Of a stretch of DNA of 64,000 nt, positions 50,201-60,081 are shown piece by piece. The notes under the pieces were generated by a model. The model was not told the DNA's origin. It saw only the letters and a list, made by a program, of their open reading frames with translations, and did no database searches. Position numbers and translations under genes: made by a program. Source of the DNA: Cerrena zonata (lineage: Eukaryota; Basidiomycota; Agaricomycetes; Polyporales; Cerrenaceae); NCBI GenBank assembly GCA_038087015.1, contig JASBNA010000086.1:1-64000 (forward strand). The letters are read 5' to 3'. The stretch's first letter is position 1. The number at the start of each line of letters is the position of its first letter.

Positions 50201-52656
50201 AACAAAAGCATCCCATTCTGAAGGATGAAGCTTTTTCAAATATTCCAATAGAGAAACTTTTGAAGATTTGCTTTCTTTTAATACTTCAGTTAAAGTTAAC
50301 AAAATCTTCTCCGAATAATGAGGTATTAAGACTGAAAAAGAGGGGAGAGCTTTGATTGGTATAGGTTCTGGGATAGGACTTGATAGTGACTGAGCAAAGA
50401 ATAGAATACGTCTTTCTGCCTCTTCGTTTGGATTGAAAAAGTCATTCATTTGAAAGAGATTATTATCATCCTGGAAAACAAAGAATAAAGGTGGCCTTAT
50501 ATTGGAACCCTTGTTCCCAGAATAATCATCAGTCAATAATCTTTGATAAATTAATTTACTTACTTGTTCTGTGGAAAGGAGGTGCTCACGGTACATTGAA
50601 ATGACAATACTATTCCAGATCTGCAAAGTTAATAAGATTGGCTCACATTCTAGTTCAGTCGAATTGATAATTTTTGTGAATATCCTTTCTGGAAGTCTGG
50701 CAAATATATTTCTCCAAGGACTGAAGACAGATATACCCAGGGAAAAAGAAAGCCCAATTGAAAAAAAGCAGTTGCATATAATATACCAAAGATATGTGTC
50801 TAAGAAGAATAAAATCAAATCCGTAATATAAAGTAATATCATAGCAAATAATGCTTGTTGTTTGCATAATAAAGTTCCAAAAACTACATCACCATTGCAT
50901 CTTGTCATATCCATTGTGAATAACTCTCTTACGGGGTCCCTTAGTGAAAGTGTCAAAAAGAGATAAGATTCAAAAAATTTAGCCAGGAAAACACTCAACC
51001 ACAACATATAGGAGAATAATCGACTTTTCTTCAGCATATTAGGAAAAGAACAGGTGAAAATGTTGGATTTTATTACAGTAGCCTTGGGTTGAAGCCAAGG
51101 GTAGAATAACTTGCTGGGTGGAGTTATTGCGAGGTAGATTGTTGAAAGTAAAGATATAACAAAATGGATTATACTTACTATTCGTGCATGCTTTGAATAA
51201 ACATCCCATCCAATGAAGCCAAAAACATAAACAGAAGGAGCAAGATTAATCCCTAGTAATATTATAAGTAAAAGGAATCTTCCAAATAATGGTTGAGCAC
51301 CGGGAGAGTATCTAGGAATAAATATGAATTCAAAGACGGTTGCTAAAAGACAAATCAAGCAAGCTATCAGTCCACCTAGTCCAAGTACACTCCATTGGAT
51401 TTGGGGTGCAGCCTTGTTGTCCAAAAGCTGACTATAGTTTTTAGTGTAAAGACTTGGAGAATTGAATGAGGTGTAATACCAGAATACCACTATATGAATG
51501 ATCCAAATTCTACTAAAATTAGTCAAAAGATGGGCCCAAGTTCTCTTCTCTCTATACGTTTTATAAAATTGTTTTTCCCAATCGATTGAGCCCAACTTTA
51601 AATATCTTTGGGCAGGTGGTATATCAAGAAGTTTTGTTTTATCAAATAATTTTAACTTTTTGATATTTTCCGGATACCAAAAAAACAGGTTTATGTCGTC
51701 ATATCCAATGATTTGAGAATGGTCTTTTTGATTTATTTTAACCCAAGAACCATCCTTTAGAACATATTGCTGAGACCTAATGAATCGGTATAGCGGAGTT
51801 ATAATTGTCTCAAGATAAAAGAATTCAGATTTTGCTTCATCCACTGGTAACTCTTTAGTATATTTCAAGTATTCCATTGCACATTTAAAAATAAAACATA
51901 TACATTCTGGCATGAATCTGACGTTACTGGCTTCACCCCAAATTAATAAATAGAGACCGACGTGGTAAATATAATCAGTTTGGGAGTACGTCTGCAAAGT
52001 CTGCCTCCATTTATACTCCAATGCAAGTAAAGAATCAGAATCATCGATATTATTTGAGTAGCTAAGAGACTTTTTCAGTTTTCTCTTATTCATGTTTTTC
52101 AAGGAACGCCATCGCTGATGATATTTTCTCCCTTTAATATCAATTCCTTCATCTAATTCATAATGAGCAGCAAAGTACCATTTTTTGTAGTTTGCTTGAT
52201 TTCCACCAATATAGTCTGCGTGAATGGACAATAAAGCAATTGGACAAGAACTTCTGCTTGACCTCGAGTCGAGCAAAGACATGAAATAATTAAACATGTT
52301 ATCAACGTTGTCAGCTTGAAAGCCAAATAGTTTACCCAAATGCTTAAAAATCAGCATAATCTCACCCTCATTTAAGGTGCACCATTGTCTTCACACCAGG
52401 ATGGATACTTAAGAGACTTATTCGCGTTGAAATCGCTACCAGAGGCTTTCCAAGCATTCTTATCTCGATAGGCGGGCCTGGAGTAGCAGCAGCTTCCTCG
52501 TACTTCTGATAAACCCCATAATCTTCAAGATATTGCGAGCTATAATCGTTTCTATTCAACTTGATGAAATGCTTCGTTCTGATCAGTTATGCTCCCCACC
52601 TCTTTTTCACTCGAGCTGCAGTTGGTGCTTCCCTCAATCTCGGAGGTGTCTGACAT
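47225..52656 (-). CDS. FKS: 1,3-beta-glucan synthase catalytic subunit (FKS family), N-terminal frame changes
   Basis: A frame of 1710 residues (47225-52357) plus upstream frames gives about 1810 residues from the ATG at 52656 (MSDTSEIEGSTN). Three one-base changes are needed, near 52560, 52470 and 52370; the corrected text reads YRDKNAWKASGSDFNANKSLKYPSW and NGAPLNEGEIM. GT48 marks are IRLPGNPILGDGKSDNQNHS and FLLDSRSSR-type text near the start, with about 14-16 membrane segments. Hot spot 1 reads FLTLSLRDP (50933-50959), the usual sequence; hot spot 2 reads NWVTRFVLS (48761-48787) instead of DWIRRYTLS. The short N-terminus and hot spot 2 suggest an FKS3/GSL paralogue rather than the main FKS1. 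It makes cell wall glucan at the plasma membrane. Confidence 0.9.
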
Positions 52657-52955
52657 TTCAAGTAAGACCTGGGTAATCTGCCTACTTAGTCAAGACTCTA
52701 AAGTGTGTATTGAAATAGCCGCTATGTCTTTTTTTTTTTCATTTGGCTGCAATTTTAATCCCCAAATAGAAACAAAAGGGTGCGATTAATTAAGCGAGAC
52801 GTGCATATTGAAATCGCCTAACAAAAACCTGTTGAGAAGTCCTTTCTGCTACTAATAACAGTAACGAACAACTGACACTATTTTCCAATGATATCCCTAA
52901 GTCCCAGCATATGTTTGTAAAGTATACAGCGAGCAAAAAAAATGTAAAAAATAAA
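52657..52955. other. Gap between FKS start and tRNA-Thr
   Basis: These 299 bases form the FKS upstream region and the tRNA 3' flank. A T11 run is at about 52729. The stretch next to the tRNA contains reverse-strand T runs suited to Pol III termination (52931-52950). Confidence 0.45.
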
Positions 52956-53028
52956 TGCCTTCAGCCAGATTCGAACTGACGATCTCCTCATTACTAGTGA
53001 GGTGCCTTACCAACTTGGCCATAAAGGC
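52956..53028 (-). tRNA. tT(AGU): tRNA-Thr (anticodon AGU), no intron
   Basis: The reverse strand folds as a 73-base cloverleaf. The acceptor stem pairs GCCTTTA with TGAAGGC, with A as discriminator. The D arm is GCCAAGTTGGTAAGGC, the anticodon arm is CCTCA-CTAGTAA-TGAGG with anticodon AGT, and the T arm is GTCAG-TTCGAAT-CTGGC. The B-box GTTCGAATC is present. T runs follow the 3' end. AGU reads ACU (and, as inosine, ACC and ACA) threonine codons. Confidence 0.95.
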
Positions 53029-53958
53029 TGTTCAATGACCGAAACTCGGTATAATCAAATATGTTCAGCTGATTATATTGACGTTCTCCTGATAAAAAGT
53101 TTAAAAAGACCGGTTAATTTATGTATTGAGTGCTTCTGAGGCTGGTTGAATAAAAATTCAGATCAAAATATGCACTTTCTTAGCATTTAATTGTGTTTTT
53201 ATACTTTTTATGACGAACAAAAAGACTTCTTATTTTCGTCACTTCGTGAACAATATTTTGCAAACCACCTTTTGTATTGTGTATCAAAAATATTTTTGCC
53301 TTCATTTCCACTTCATTATGAGGGTACCATAGGCAAAGCCCTTTTGGCTATTGGCCAAAGGTGGGATTGCCGCAGGTTGTCTCCTAGGCATTCAGACCTA
53401 CAATTAGTCCTTGAGGGCCATATCCAATCAAGCCAATCTTGTGGCTGATAGGTTTGTTCTTGACTTAAGTAGACAAGGCTATTCAATAGTCATATACTTT
53501 CGAATGAAGTAGCAACAGCCTTAATTACGGAAAAGCGTTCTTCTAAGTCCACTCGGCGTGAATATTTGTTTATACAGGGTATATATAATGACAAAGATAT
53601 ACCAATGTTCAAGCGTATCTTTTCTTAACGTTATTTCTTTTTTGATCTGGTATGAAGGGGAACGAAAATCAACGGCCCTTCTGTCGTATTGTTAAACGCA
53701 ATTTCAGTCCACGAGAGTGCAAGATTGGTATCCTATTTTTCAGGAGAAGCAACCAAATATCAGTAACAAGTCACTGTCTAAAACCACTACAATTGCTAGT
53801 TTGAAAGGAATATTTATTTAACGAGAATAAAAATAAAAATTAAGAATTATAAATTTCGCAGCTTTTTTTATAAAATTTTGCAACATTTGCTACATTAATC
53901 TCAAAAAAAAATATCGATAACTCCAACAATAGAACACCAAAAAGATTTGAATCCCAAT
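53029..53958. other. 930-base gap between tRNA-Thr and the orphan gene
   Basis: No ORF with a recognisable product, RNA gene or intact LTR was found. The DNA is more mixed in composition than its flanks (for example 53330-53460 is GC-richer). Regions upstream of tRNA genes are common retrotransposon targets, but I see no matching terminal TG...CA with flanking duplication. Confidence 0.4.
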
Positions 53959-54822
53959 TCAACATCTCTCTTTTTGAACAAGTTTATGAAATTTTTCGAA
54001 AACTTTCTGTTCTTTCATTCTACTTGCTTCTGCCACGTCTGAAAATGCATGATATATCCATGCAACCAAACATTTTTTAGTATTCAAGTCTTCGTCATCC
54101 AAGTTTATTACTTTATAACGAAATGGAATAACAGCGTCGCCAGGGACACTATTTGATTTGAGCAACTCGTCGAGCTTTGTTTCATCGATTTCCAAAAAAA
54201 GGGTAGTCGCCCAATTACTTATAATGCCACGCGTAGTCTTGAAACCGATAAAATATTTGTAGATATCTTTAATTATTGACTGGAATTCTAAAGAATTTGA
54301 ACGAATTTTTTTATTTGAAAAAAACTCAGTGAAAGCTGGGCCCTTGACATCAACAAACACCGACCCTTCTTTATACCTCAATGAATAAATCAAAAAAGGT
54401 GCTTCTTCGAAACCGTCTTGTAAATATCTCATTCTTGGTAAAATATCATAATCGGCAAAAGCGAATAGGCCCATTGCTGGTTCTCCAAACCATTTATGAA
54501 ATAAATAGGAACACTGTTTTTCATTAGTCGGGCGAAACATATCTTCAGCTTGAGGAGCTGTACCAGCAGCTACAAACTTCCACCAAGCCCCCGATTCAAT
54601 CACCAGCTCAATTTTGCTTTCGTAATCTTCACGGAACAACTCATAGTCGTTAAACGCTTTACCATCCAACTCACCAGTGAAAACAGGCTTGGGCAAATCG
54701 ACATCATCTTGAATGCTGAAAGAACTATTGACAATCTTTGGCTCTTTCGCTCCCGGTTGGTTTGTGTTAGAGCCTTCCGGGGCAATGTTTTCATTGGTTA
54801 CAGAAGTAAGAGTATAAAGCAT
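53959..54822 (-). CDS. Uncharacterised 287-residue protein
   Basis: This is an intact frame from the ATG at 54822, with yeast-like codon use. I do not recognise the family. The protein is soluble, without signal peptide or membrane segment. Residues 1-45 are polar and probably disordered. The rest alternates charged and aromatic segments such as GKAFNDYELFREDYESKIELVIESGAWW, FFSNKKIRSNSLEFQSIIKDIYKYFIGFKTTRGIISNW and CLVAWIYHAFSDVAEASR. The layout suggests a folded alpha/beta domain of about 230 residues. It stands alone, between a tRNA gene and ALB1, in the region of lowest gene density. A clade-restricted gene is likely. Confidence 0.7.
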   Translation of the reverse strand: MLYTLTSVTNENIAPEGSNTNQPGAKEPKIVNSSFSIQDDVDLPKPVFTGELDGKAFNDYELFREDYESKIELVIESGAWWKFVAAGTAPQAEDMFRPTNEKQCSYLFHKWFGEPAMGLFAFADYDILPRMRYLQDGFEEAPFLIYSLRYKEGSVFVDVKGPAFTEFFSNKKIRSNSLEFQSIIKDIYKYFIGFKTTRGIISNWATTLFLEIDETKLDELLKSNSVPGDAVIPFRYKVINLDDEDLNTKKCLVAWIYHAFSDVAEASRMKEQKVFEKFHKLVQKERC

Positions 54823-55572
54823 CTTTACTTTGATTTCAATCGGGCTTATTAAGAAACGGCTTCTACTAAGATATCTCTAGGGAAAAGGCTACTAAAGAAA
54901 GATAGGTGTATTTATAATCTTTTGATATGGTGATTTTTTTGCAACTCAAAGTTTACAAACACATTTTTTAAAGAAGAAAAAGTCCAAAACTCATTTATCA
55001 ACTATGACGTAGTTCCTTTCTCTTGTGGGATTGTACTTGTCCTAATCATTGTGCTAACTGTGAGTTTGCTTCTTTAGTATTTGGAAGAGACTTTCATATT
55101 TGACCAGTATCAATCTTATAAACCTTTTTGAACGGTAACTTTCTAATAAAATTTTACTTTAGTAGTTAATGAAATACACTGAAGACCAAGTTTATGGCTC
55201 CTATAATTTCCTGCAATTGATCTTTTCTGCTATTATGAATATTGTTAGTTTATTTGCACCCAAAGTTTATTGGATGCAAGCTTTTCCTCTTAACAAAATT
55301 ACAATTTTTCAAAATATTCCGATTCAAAAACGAGATCCACTTGATAACATATCATTCTATGAACAACATGATACCAAAAGGGTTACTTACTAGTGATTAA
55401 ATTCCTTAATTAAGTGACAGATAGTAAAGTATTTCTTTTTTTAGGATTTCTTCTGGGAGGTACGGGTGGGAAAATGGAGAAATTTTTTTTTATTTTTTTT
55501 ATCTCATTAAAAAAGTTAGGCCGATGAGATGAATCTTTATCAAATAATTCTTTCTTATAACGAAAAACCAAG
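54823..55572. other. 750-base gap between the orphan gene and ALB1
   Basis: The gap holds a 74-codon frame (55169-55393, starting MKYTEDQVYGSY) that resembles nothing I know and has no other support. A T-rich stretch lies at about 55485-55503, upstream of ALB1. Confidence 0.35.
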
Positions 55573-56067
55573 ATGCCTTCAAGAAACAGTATAAATAGAC
55601 CAAAAGATAAGTTATACCGTGCTAGCCACAACAACTCCATTGGTAAAAAGAGGGTTGCCCGTGCCAGAAAAGCTGCCCCAACCAGATCATCTACATCTCG
55701 TTATAATACCAGTAGTGCTCCAACTCCTACTGAATCTAAAGCAGTTGCATTATATAATGGTGGTAATCCAGGAACTGTCTTAAGTAGTACATCCTTATCC
55801 AATAAGAGAGCCAAAAAACTTTCAAGAAACCAAAAATATATCAATAAAAGAAATGAACAATTAAGTATTGATGTATTAGCTAAACAAGAAGAAGGTATGG
55901 ATATTGATGAAACTTCAAGAGCAGAAGAAGAAAAGAAACAAAAGGAACAAAGTCAGTTAGATAAGGTTAAACAAGCTTTATGGGCTGTTGTTGAAGATGC
56001 CTCAAGTGCATCATTCAAAGTCAATACTGAAGGTGAAGGTACTACTTTAGGTGTTCAAGCTTTTTAA
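55573..56067 (+). CDS. ALB1: Pre-60S shuttling factor Alb1
   Basis: The 164-residue basic protein starts [11 protein letters not shown], as Alb1 does, and keeps the motif [20 protein letters not shown]. The N-terminal third is Arg/Ser-rich and the C-terminal third is acidic and helical ([29 protein letters not shown]). Alb1 binds Arx1 on late pre-60S particles and shuttles between nucleus and cytoplasm. The next gene, convergent, is RPE1, the same pairing as in S. cerevisiae (YJL122W and YJL121C), which supports the call. Confidence 0.88.
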   Translation: MPSRNSINRPKDKLYRASHNNSIGKKRVARARKAAPTRSSTSRYNTSSAPTPTESKAVALYNGGNPGTVLSSTSLSNKRAKKLSRNQKYINKRNEQLSIDVLAKQEEGMDIDETSRAEEEKKQKEQSQLDKVKQALWAVVEDASSASFKVNTEGEGTTLGVQAF

Positions 56068-56239
56068 CCACTTAAAAAGATCTCGTATTACACCGTGTAT
56101 ATTAGCTAGAGTGATTTAAAATCACTTATTTTAGTTTCTCTTCTATTATTTTAACAATAAATATCATTTTTTAGAAAATCAAAACTATGTAACCATCTAT
56201 CTACATAAGCTATAACCCCACAAATCAACCTATATATGA

Positions 56240-56938
56240 TTATTTATCCAAGACACCTTTTGAAGCCAAACTATCTTCAACTTTAGACCTTAATAAACTA
56301 ATAAGTTTGGATGGATCAGGAGCAGTGAAACAAGAAGTACCAGCAACAATAACGTTAGCCCCGGCATTTGCAGCATCATCAATTGTAGCCTCACCTAAAC
56401 CACCATCAACTTGAATATTCAATTGAGGGTATTTTGATCTTAAATCCTCGACTTTAGGCATCATATCCTTCATAAATTTTTGTCCACCGAAACCTGGTTC
56501 GACAGTCATAACTAAAGCCATATCTAAACTTTCAGCCAATGGATATAAAACACCAACATCTGTACCTGGTTTAATGGCACATGCAGCTTTTAAACCATGA
56601 TCCTTGATTAATTTAACTAAAGCTACTGGATCTTTAGTAGCTTCGTAATGGAAAGTATATTGATCTCCTCCGGCTTTAGCAATTTCTGGTACCCATTTTT
56701 CTGGCTCAGAAACCATCATATGACAATCGAAAAAAGTTGGCTTACCTTCTTCACGAGGAATCTCTTTTCTCAAACTAGTGATAATTGGAGGTCCTAATGA
56801 AATGTTTGGAACAAAACGTCCATCCATAACGTCAATGTGCAACCAGTCAGCACCGGAATCATACATTTTATGACAATTGCAACCCAAGTGGGCGAAATCA
56901 GATGCAAGAATTGATGGAGCAATAATTGGTTTAACCAT
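56240..56938 (-). CDS. RPE1: Ribulose-5-phosphate 3-epimerase
   Basis: The 232-residue TIM-barrel protein matches the family throughout: [17 protein letters not shown] at the start, [21 protein letters not shown] with the metal-binding His and Asp, [25 protein letters not shown], and the phosphate-binding VDGGLG and ANVIVAGTS. It interconverts ribulose 5-phosphate and xylulose 5-phosphate in the cytosolic pentose phosphate pathway. It has the usual length, and the ATG at 56938 is the first. ALB1 is convergent downstream. Confidence 0.96.
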   Translation of the reverse strand: MVKPIIAPSILASDFAHLGCNCHKMYDSGADWLHIDVMDGRFVPNISLGPPIITSLRKEIPREEGKPTFFDCHMMVSEPEKWVPEIAKAGGDQYTFHYEATKDPVALVKLIKDHGLKAACAIKPGTDVGVLYPLAESLDMALVMTVEPGFGGQKFMKDMMPKVEDLRSKYPQLNIQVDGGLGEATIDDAANAGANVIVAGTSCFTAPDPSKLISLLRSKVEDSLASKGVLDK

Positions 56939-57398
56939 TTTTCTTCAGTTTTATACTAAGTTGTTGAAGAGATCAAGAGAAATGAGTAGTTTCGATAAAT
57001 TTACCGTAATACATTGCTATCGAGCAATAGCTGTTGGGAAGAAAAAAAACACCCAAACACCAAGTAGAGCTGTGCAGGAGACAACGAATTGACTACAATA
57101 ACCAACCAGAAAGCTAATCTACGAACAGTCGATACTGATATATCCAGCCAATTATCAAGTCCAGGACTTATTCTATTTCCATTGAGGTGAAGTAGGTAGC
57201 TTGCGTGGCTTCTAATAAGCGTTGAAGAACAAGTTGCAGACAAAAATCCGTGCCTCCTCCACATTTCACGGAGTATTCGCAAAAGGTGGCAGTTCTAAGT
57301 TAGATCAAAAGATGATGAAACACAAGTATTTCACGATTAGAGATCAGTCAATATCTGGATCAGGAGAACGGTATTGGAACGAGAATTAACGGACGCAA
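56939..57398. promoter_or_regulatory. Divergent RPE1 / ankyrin-gene intergenic region
   Basis: These 460 bases separate divergent starts. I see no TATA box or known factor site that stands out. A reverse frame at 57001-57282 has no recognisable product and is not called. Confidence 0.35.
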
Positions 57399-57938
57399 AT
57401 GACCCAAGAAAACCATATCGAAGGAGCATCGTATCCCGAACAACTTTTGGAAGCTGCAAGAAGAAACAATACTGAACTTTTACTACAAATCAAATCCGAA
57501 TTAAATAATGATCAAGAAAAATTAGCTAATTTGATCAATACTACATCAGAAGTGATTACTCTGAATTCTCCATTGCATTTAGCCACCCAATTGGGAAATT
57601 GGGAATTCATAGATATAGTGTTGGATATAGAAGGGGTAGAAATAGATCCAATTAATAGAGAGGGTGATACTCCATTACATTTAGCAGTGAAATATACCAT
57701 TGATGAACCTGAACACGGCTATTTTGTTATTGATAACTTACTTGATGCGGGATCCGATCCTAGAATCAAAGATAAACATAATTTGAAACCAGTTGATTAT
57801 GTCAATAAAGATAATCAGAAATTAAAAGACTTATTAGAAAGTGCCGAGTATGCCATTTCAATGGAAATCCCCGATGATGAAATACTTGCTGCTGAACAAG
57901 GGGATGATGACGAAGGATCTGCATCTGAATCTGATTAA
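57399..57938 (+). CDS. YGL242C: Ankyrin-repeat protein, YGL242C-like
   Basis: The 179-residue protein has at least three ankyrin repeats, with the marks NSPLHLATQLGNWEFIDIVLD, GDTPLHLAVKY and NLLDAGSDPRIKDKHNLKPVDYV. It has an acidic tail (AAEQGDDDEGSASESD). No catalytic domain is present; such proteins mediate contacts. The next genes are TAD1 and, two on, KAP114. In S. cerevisiae YGL241W (KAP114), YGL242C and YGL243W (TAD1) are neighbours, so orthology to YGL242C (181 residues) is well supported. Its function there is unknown. Confidence 0.85.
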   Translation: MTQENHIEGASYPEQLLEAARRNNTELLLQIKSELNNDQEKLANLINTTSEVITLNSPLHLATQLGNWEFIDIVLDIEGVEIDPINREGDTPLHLAVKYTIDEPEHGYFVIDNLLDAGSDPRIKDKHNLKPVDYVNKDNQKLKDLLESAEYAISMEIPDDEILAAEQGDDDEGSASESD

Positions 57939-58036
57939 AACCATAGACCTTCTATACCTTTATTTTTTTTTTTTTTTTTTTTTTTTAATTCTAAGTTCCT
58001 ATATATACATATATATTTATAATTCATTACAAGTTT

Positions 58037-59206
58037 TCATACTAGGAAGTCATCAATCGATGTTCTTGGCCAGTGTTTGAGAATAGATCTTCCGTGTTCC
58101 TTTAAGGATTCTCGTTGATGGTTTTGTAGTTTCCATGAAGAATAGTGAAAGCTACCTAAATTAGCAATTGTTTTTGCAATTAAATAAAACTGCTCATTGC
58201 AAATGAAACTTTGTCCGGTAGGTTTTGGCGGCTTGCCCTTGATAAAACTACCATTTTTCACTCCGTTATTCAATACTTGAGTGTTGCCATTAGGTATGAC
58301 ACGTAAAAGCGATAATTGTGATGGTACAACTTTAGACAGACAAGTTTCGGGCTTTTGAAACTCAAAACCATCGTCATCACACCGTATATGTTTCATATAC
58401 TTGACTGAATGGTCTTTGGATTGAAATCTATCATAGAAACATCTGGTCAAATCACGTTCACACGCTTTACTTTGAGGCAAAACCAAGTAATCAATAAATA
58501 TAGGATCTTTCATAAAGTAACTTGTAAAGCAATTGTTTATCCCAATCAACTGCTTCATGCATAGTTTATCGGAGCACGATTTACTTAAAGAGATCAAACT
58601 GTCAGCTCTTCCTGGTTTAGTTCGTACCTTTCCCAATTGATCGAAATTGGCTCTTCCTCTCAATACGGTTCCTTCATCATTGTCTACTTTACGTCTCTTT
58701 TCTGGCTTGGTCTCTTGCCAGGGTTCTCTCTCATCGGCAATATAAGTCATCGAAGCATCTCCACAAGGCGGCTCCGAAATATAAAGAGCTAACTCGATAT
58801 TCTCCCTAAGACTGAATTTGGCTCCGTCCTCACATTTTTCAATGATCTGAGAACTGTACTGGTCATTTTCAATCAAAAGACTCATTTCTTTCAATAAGTA
58901 CCAATTGAATAACCGTAATGTCAATATTTCTGCATGCATGTCATGAACCATACTTCCCTGGGAATACTGTCTTACCTTATCTGGTAAAGCTTTAACTCCT
59001 GTTGCAAAACAAATAGGAGAAACTTTGTAATTTGCAGTTTCATCTATTTCGATCATAGCGATGCCTGCAAGAACCGTCCATTCTTTAACCCCATTACTTC
59101 TTACGCCTGGTTTCCCGGACTTTACAGAAAGATTGTTGAATGCGTCGACTATCAGTCGACTGACTCTATTTGCAAGTGCCTTATCCTTGATACTGTCATC
59201 TTGCAT
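58037..59206 (-). CDS. TAD1: tRNA-specific adenosine deaminase 1 (ADAT1)
   Basis: The 389-residue protein has the deaminase motifs of the ADAR/ADAT1 family: HAE in MVHDMHAEILTLRLFN, PCGD in SEPPCGDASM, and a third zinc Cys in SKSCSDKLC preceded by PGRADS. It deaminates A37 to inosine in tRNA-Ala. The fold continues with FIDYLVLPQSK. The length is close to S. cerevisiae Tad1 (400). It is convergent with the ankyrin gene, with a T22 run at 57965-57986 between them. An A25 run lies just upstream of its start (59245-59269). Confidence 0.94.
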   Translation of the reverse strand: MQDDSIKDKALANRVSRLIVDAFNNLSVKSGKPGVRSNGVKEWTVLAGIAMIEIDETANYKVSPICFATGVKALPDKVRQYSQGSMVHDMHAEILTLRLFNWYLLKEMSLLIENDQYSSQIIEKCEDGAKFSLRENIELALYISEPPCGDASMTYIADEREPWQETKPEKRRKVDNDEGTVLRGRANFDQLGKVRTKPGRADSLISLSKSCSDKLCMKQLIGINNCFTSYFMKDPIFIDYLVLPQSKACERDLTRCFYDRFQSKDHSVKYMKHIRCDDDGFEFQKPETCLSKVVPSQLSLLRVIPNGNTQVLNNGVKNGSFIKGKPPKPTGQSFICNEQFYLIAKTIANLGSFHYSSWKLQNHQRESLKEHGRSILKHWPRTSIDDFLV

Positions 59207-59409
59207 GCTTAATTGATAAGAAGAATTATGATCAAACTAAAATCAAAAAAAAAAAAAAAAAAAAAAAAATAAATAATTGATGAAAAGAAAAACTACATCA
59301 GCACGCACATCAGGAGGAATAGCTTTATTCATTATATAGGATTGGATATCATTAAAGTAAAAGAGTAATTAAAGATCATTAGTCGTTGTCGGATAGGAAT
59401 ATCGGATAC

Positions 59410-59877
59410 CTAACGTTTTTTTCTAGCCAATGCACCAATCAACCCAACCCCAAGTGCTAGTATTCCTCCAGCTACCCCGATTCCAATAACACCGTCTTGA
59501 GTGATTTTATCTTCAATAGCCAGAGATAATGCCTTGAATTGGGTGTTTTCGGGTTCCTTACTTAAAAGCTTGTTGGTATAGCTTCTGGCTTTTGCATATT
59601 CGCCAATCTTGAAAGACCCCAACGCCAAATAATACAATGATTCTCTCTCCATAGATGGAACGCTGTGGTATAAGTGAGTTAAGATCTTAACACCAGCTTC
59701 CTGATCATGACGCAGCACTGATTTAAGTAACCCCCAGGCATAATTGAATTGTGATTGTGGAGTGGCCCCTGGTTTCTCGGAATCAAGCTGGTTTTTCAAA
59801 ACGGCCAACTGCTCAGGCGCAATGGGCTGATTGACTTCTTCTAAAGCAGCATACTTCTTTTCAAAAAACGAAAACAT
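59410..59877 (-). CDS. FIS1: Mitochondrial and peroxisomal fission protein Fis1
   Basis: The 155-residue protein is exactly the usual Fis1 length. It has a TPR-like helical bundle (FNYAWGLLKSVLRHDQEAGVKIL and RESLYYLALGSFKIGEYAKARSYTNKLL) and a C-terminal tail anchor (GVAGGILALGVGLIGAL) followed by ARKKR, the basic tail that directs it to the mitochondrial outer membrane. Fis1 recruits Mdv1 and Dnm1. It diverges from KAP114 across about 200 bases. Confidence 0.96.
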   Translation of the reverse strand: MFSFFEKKYAALEEVNQPIAPEQLAVLKNQLDSEKPGATPQSQFNYAWGLLKSVLRHDQEAGVKILTHLYHSVPSMERESLYYLALGSFKIGEYAKARSYTNKLLSKEPENTQFKALSLAIEDKITQDGVIGIGVAGGILALGVGLIGALARKKR

Positions 59878-60081
59878 ATCTTCAACCCAGTCTTATTTGA
59901 TAAAATATTACTTGTTGATAAGGGAGTAAATAGTAGTTTGATTTTTATAACGCGTGAAGATCACATTAATTTTTTCGTTTTTTTTTTTCCTCCCGTCATC
60001 TGGAGAAGCGTCGTACACGAAGAGTTTTTCACTTCTTGTCCACTTGTCATTGGCAATAAGCTGTTAAATACTTGAATTCGT

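Noticed and set aside
53029..53958. Solo LTR upstream of tRNA-Thr
   Set aside because: No TG...CA ends with a flanking 5-bp duplication could be identified by eye.
55169..55393. Forward frame of 74 codons upstream of ALB1
   Set aside because: Starts with ATG but has no similarity I recognise and no supporting context; mentioned only in the gap entry.
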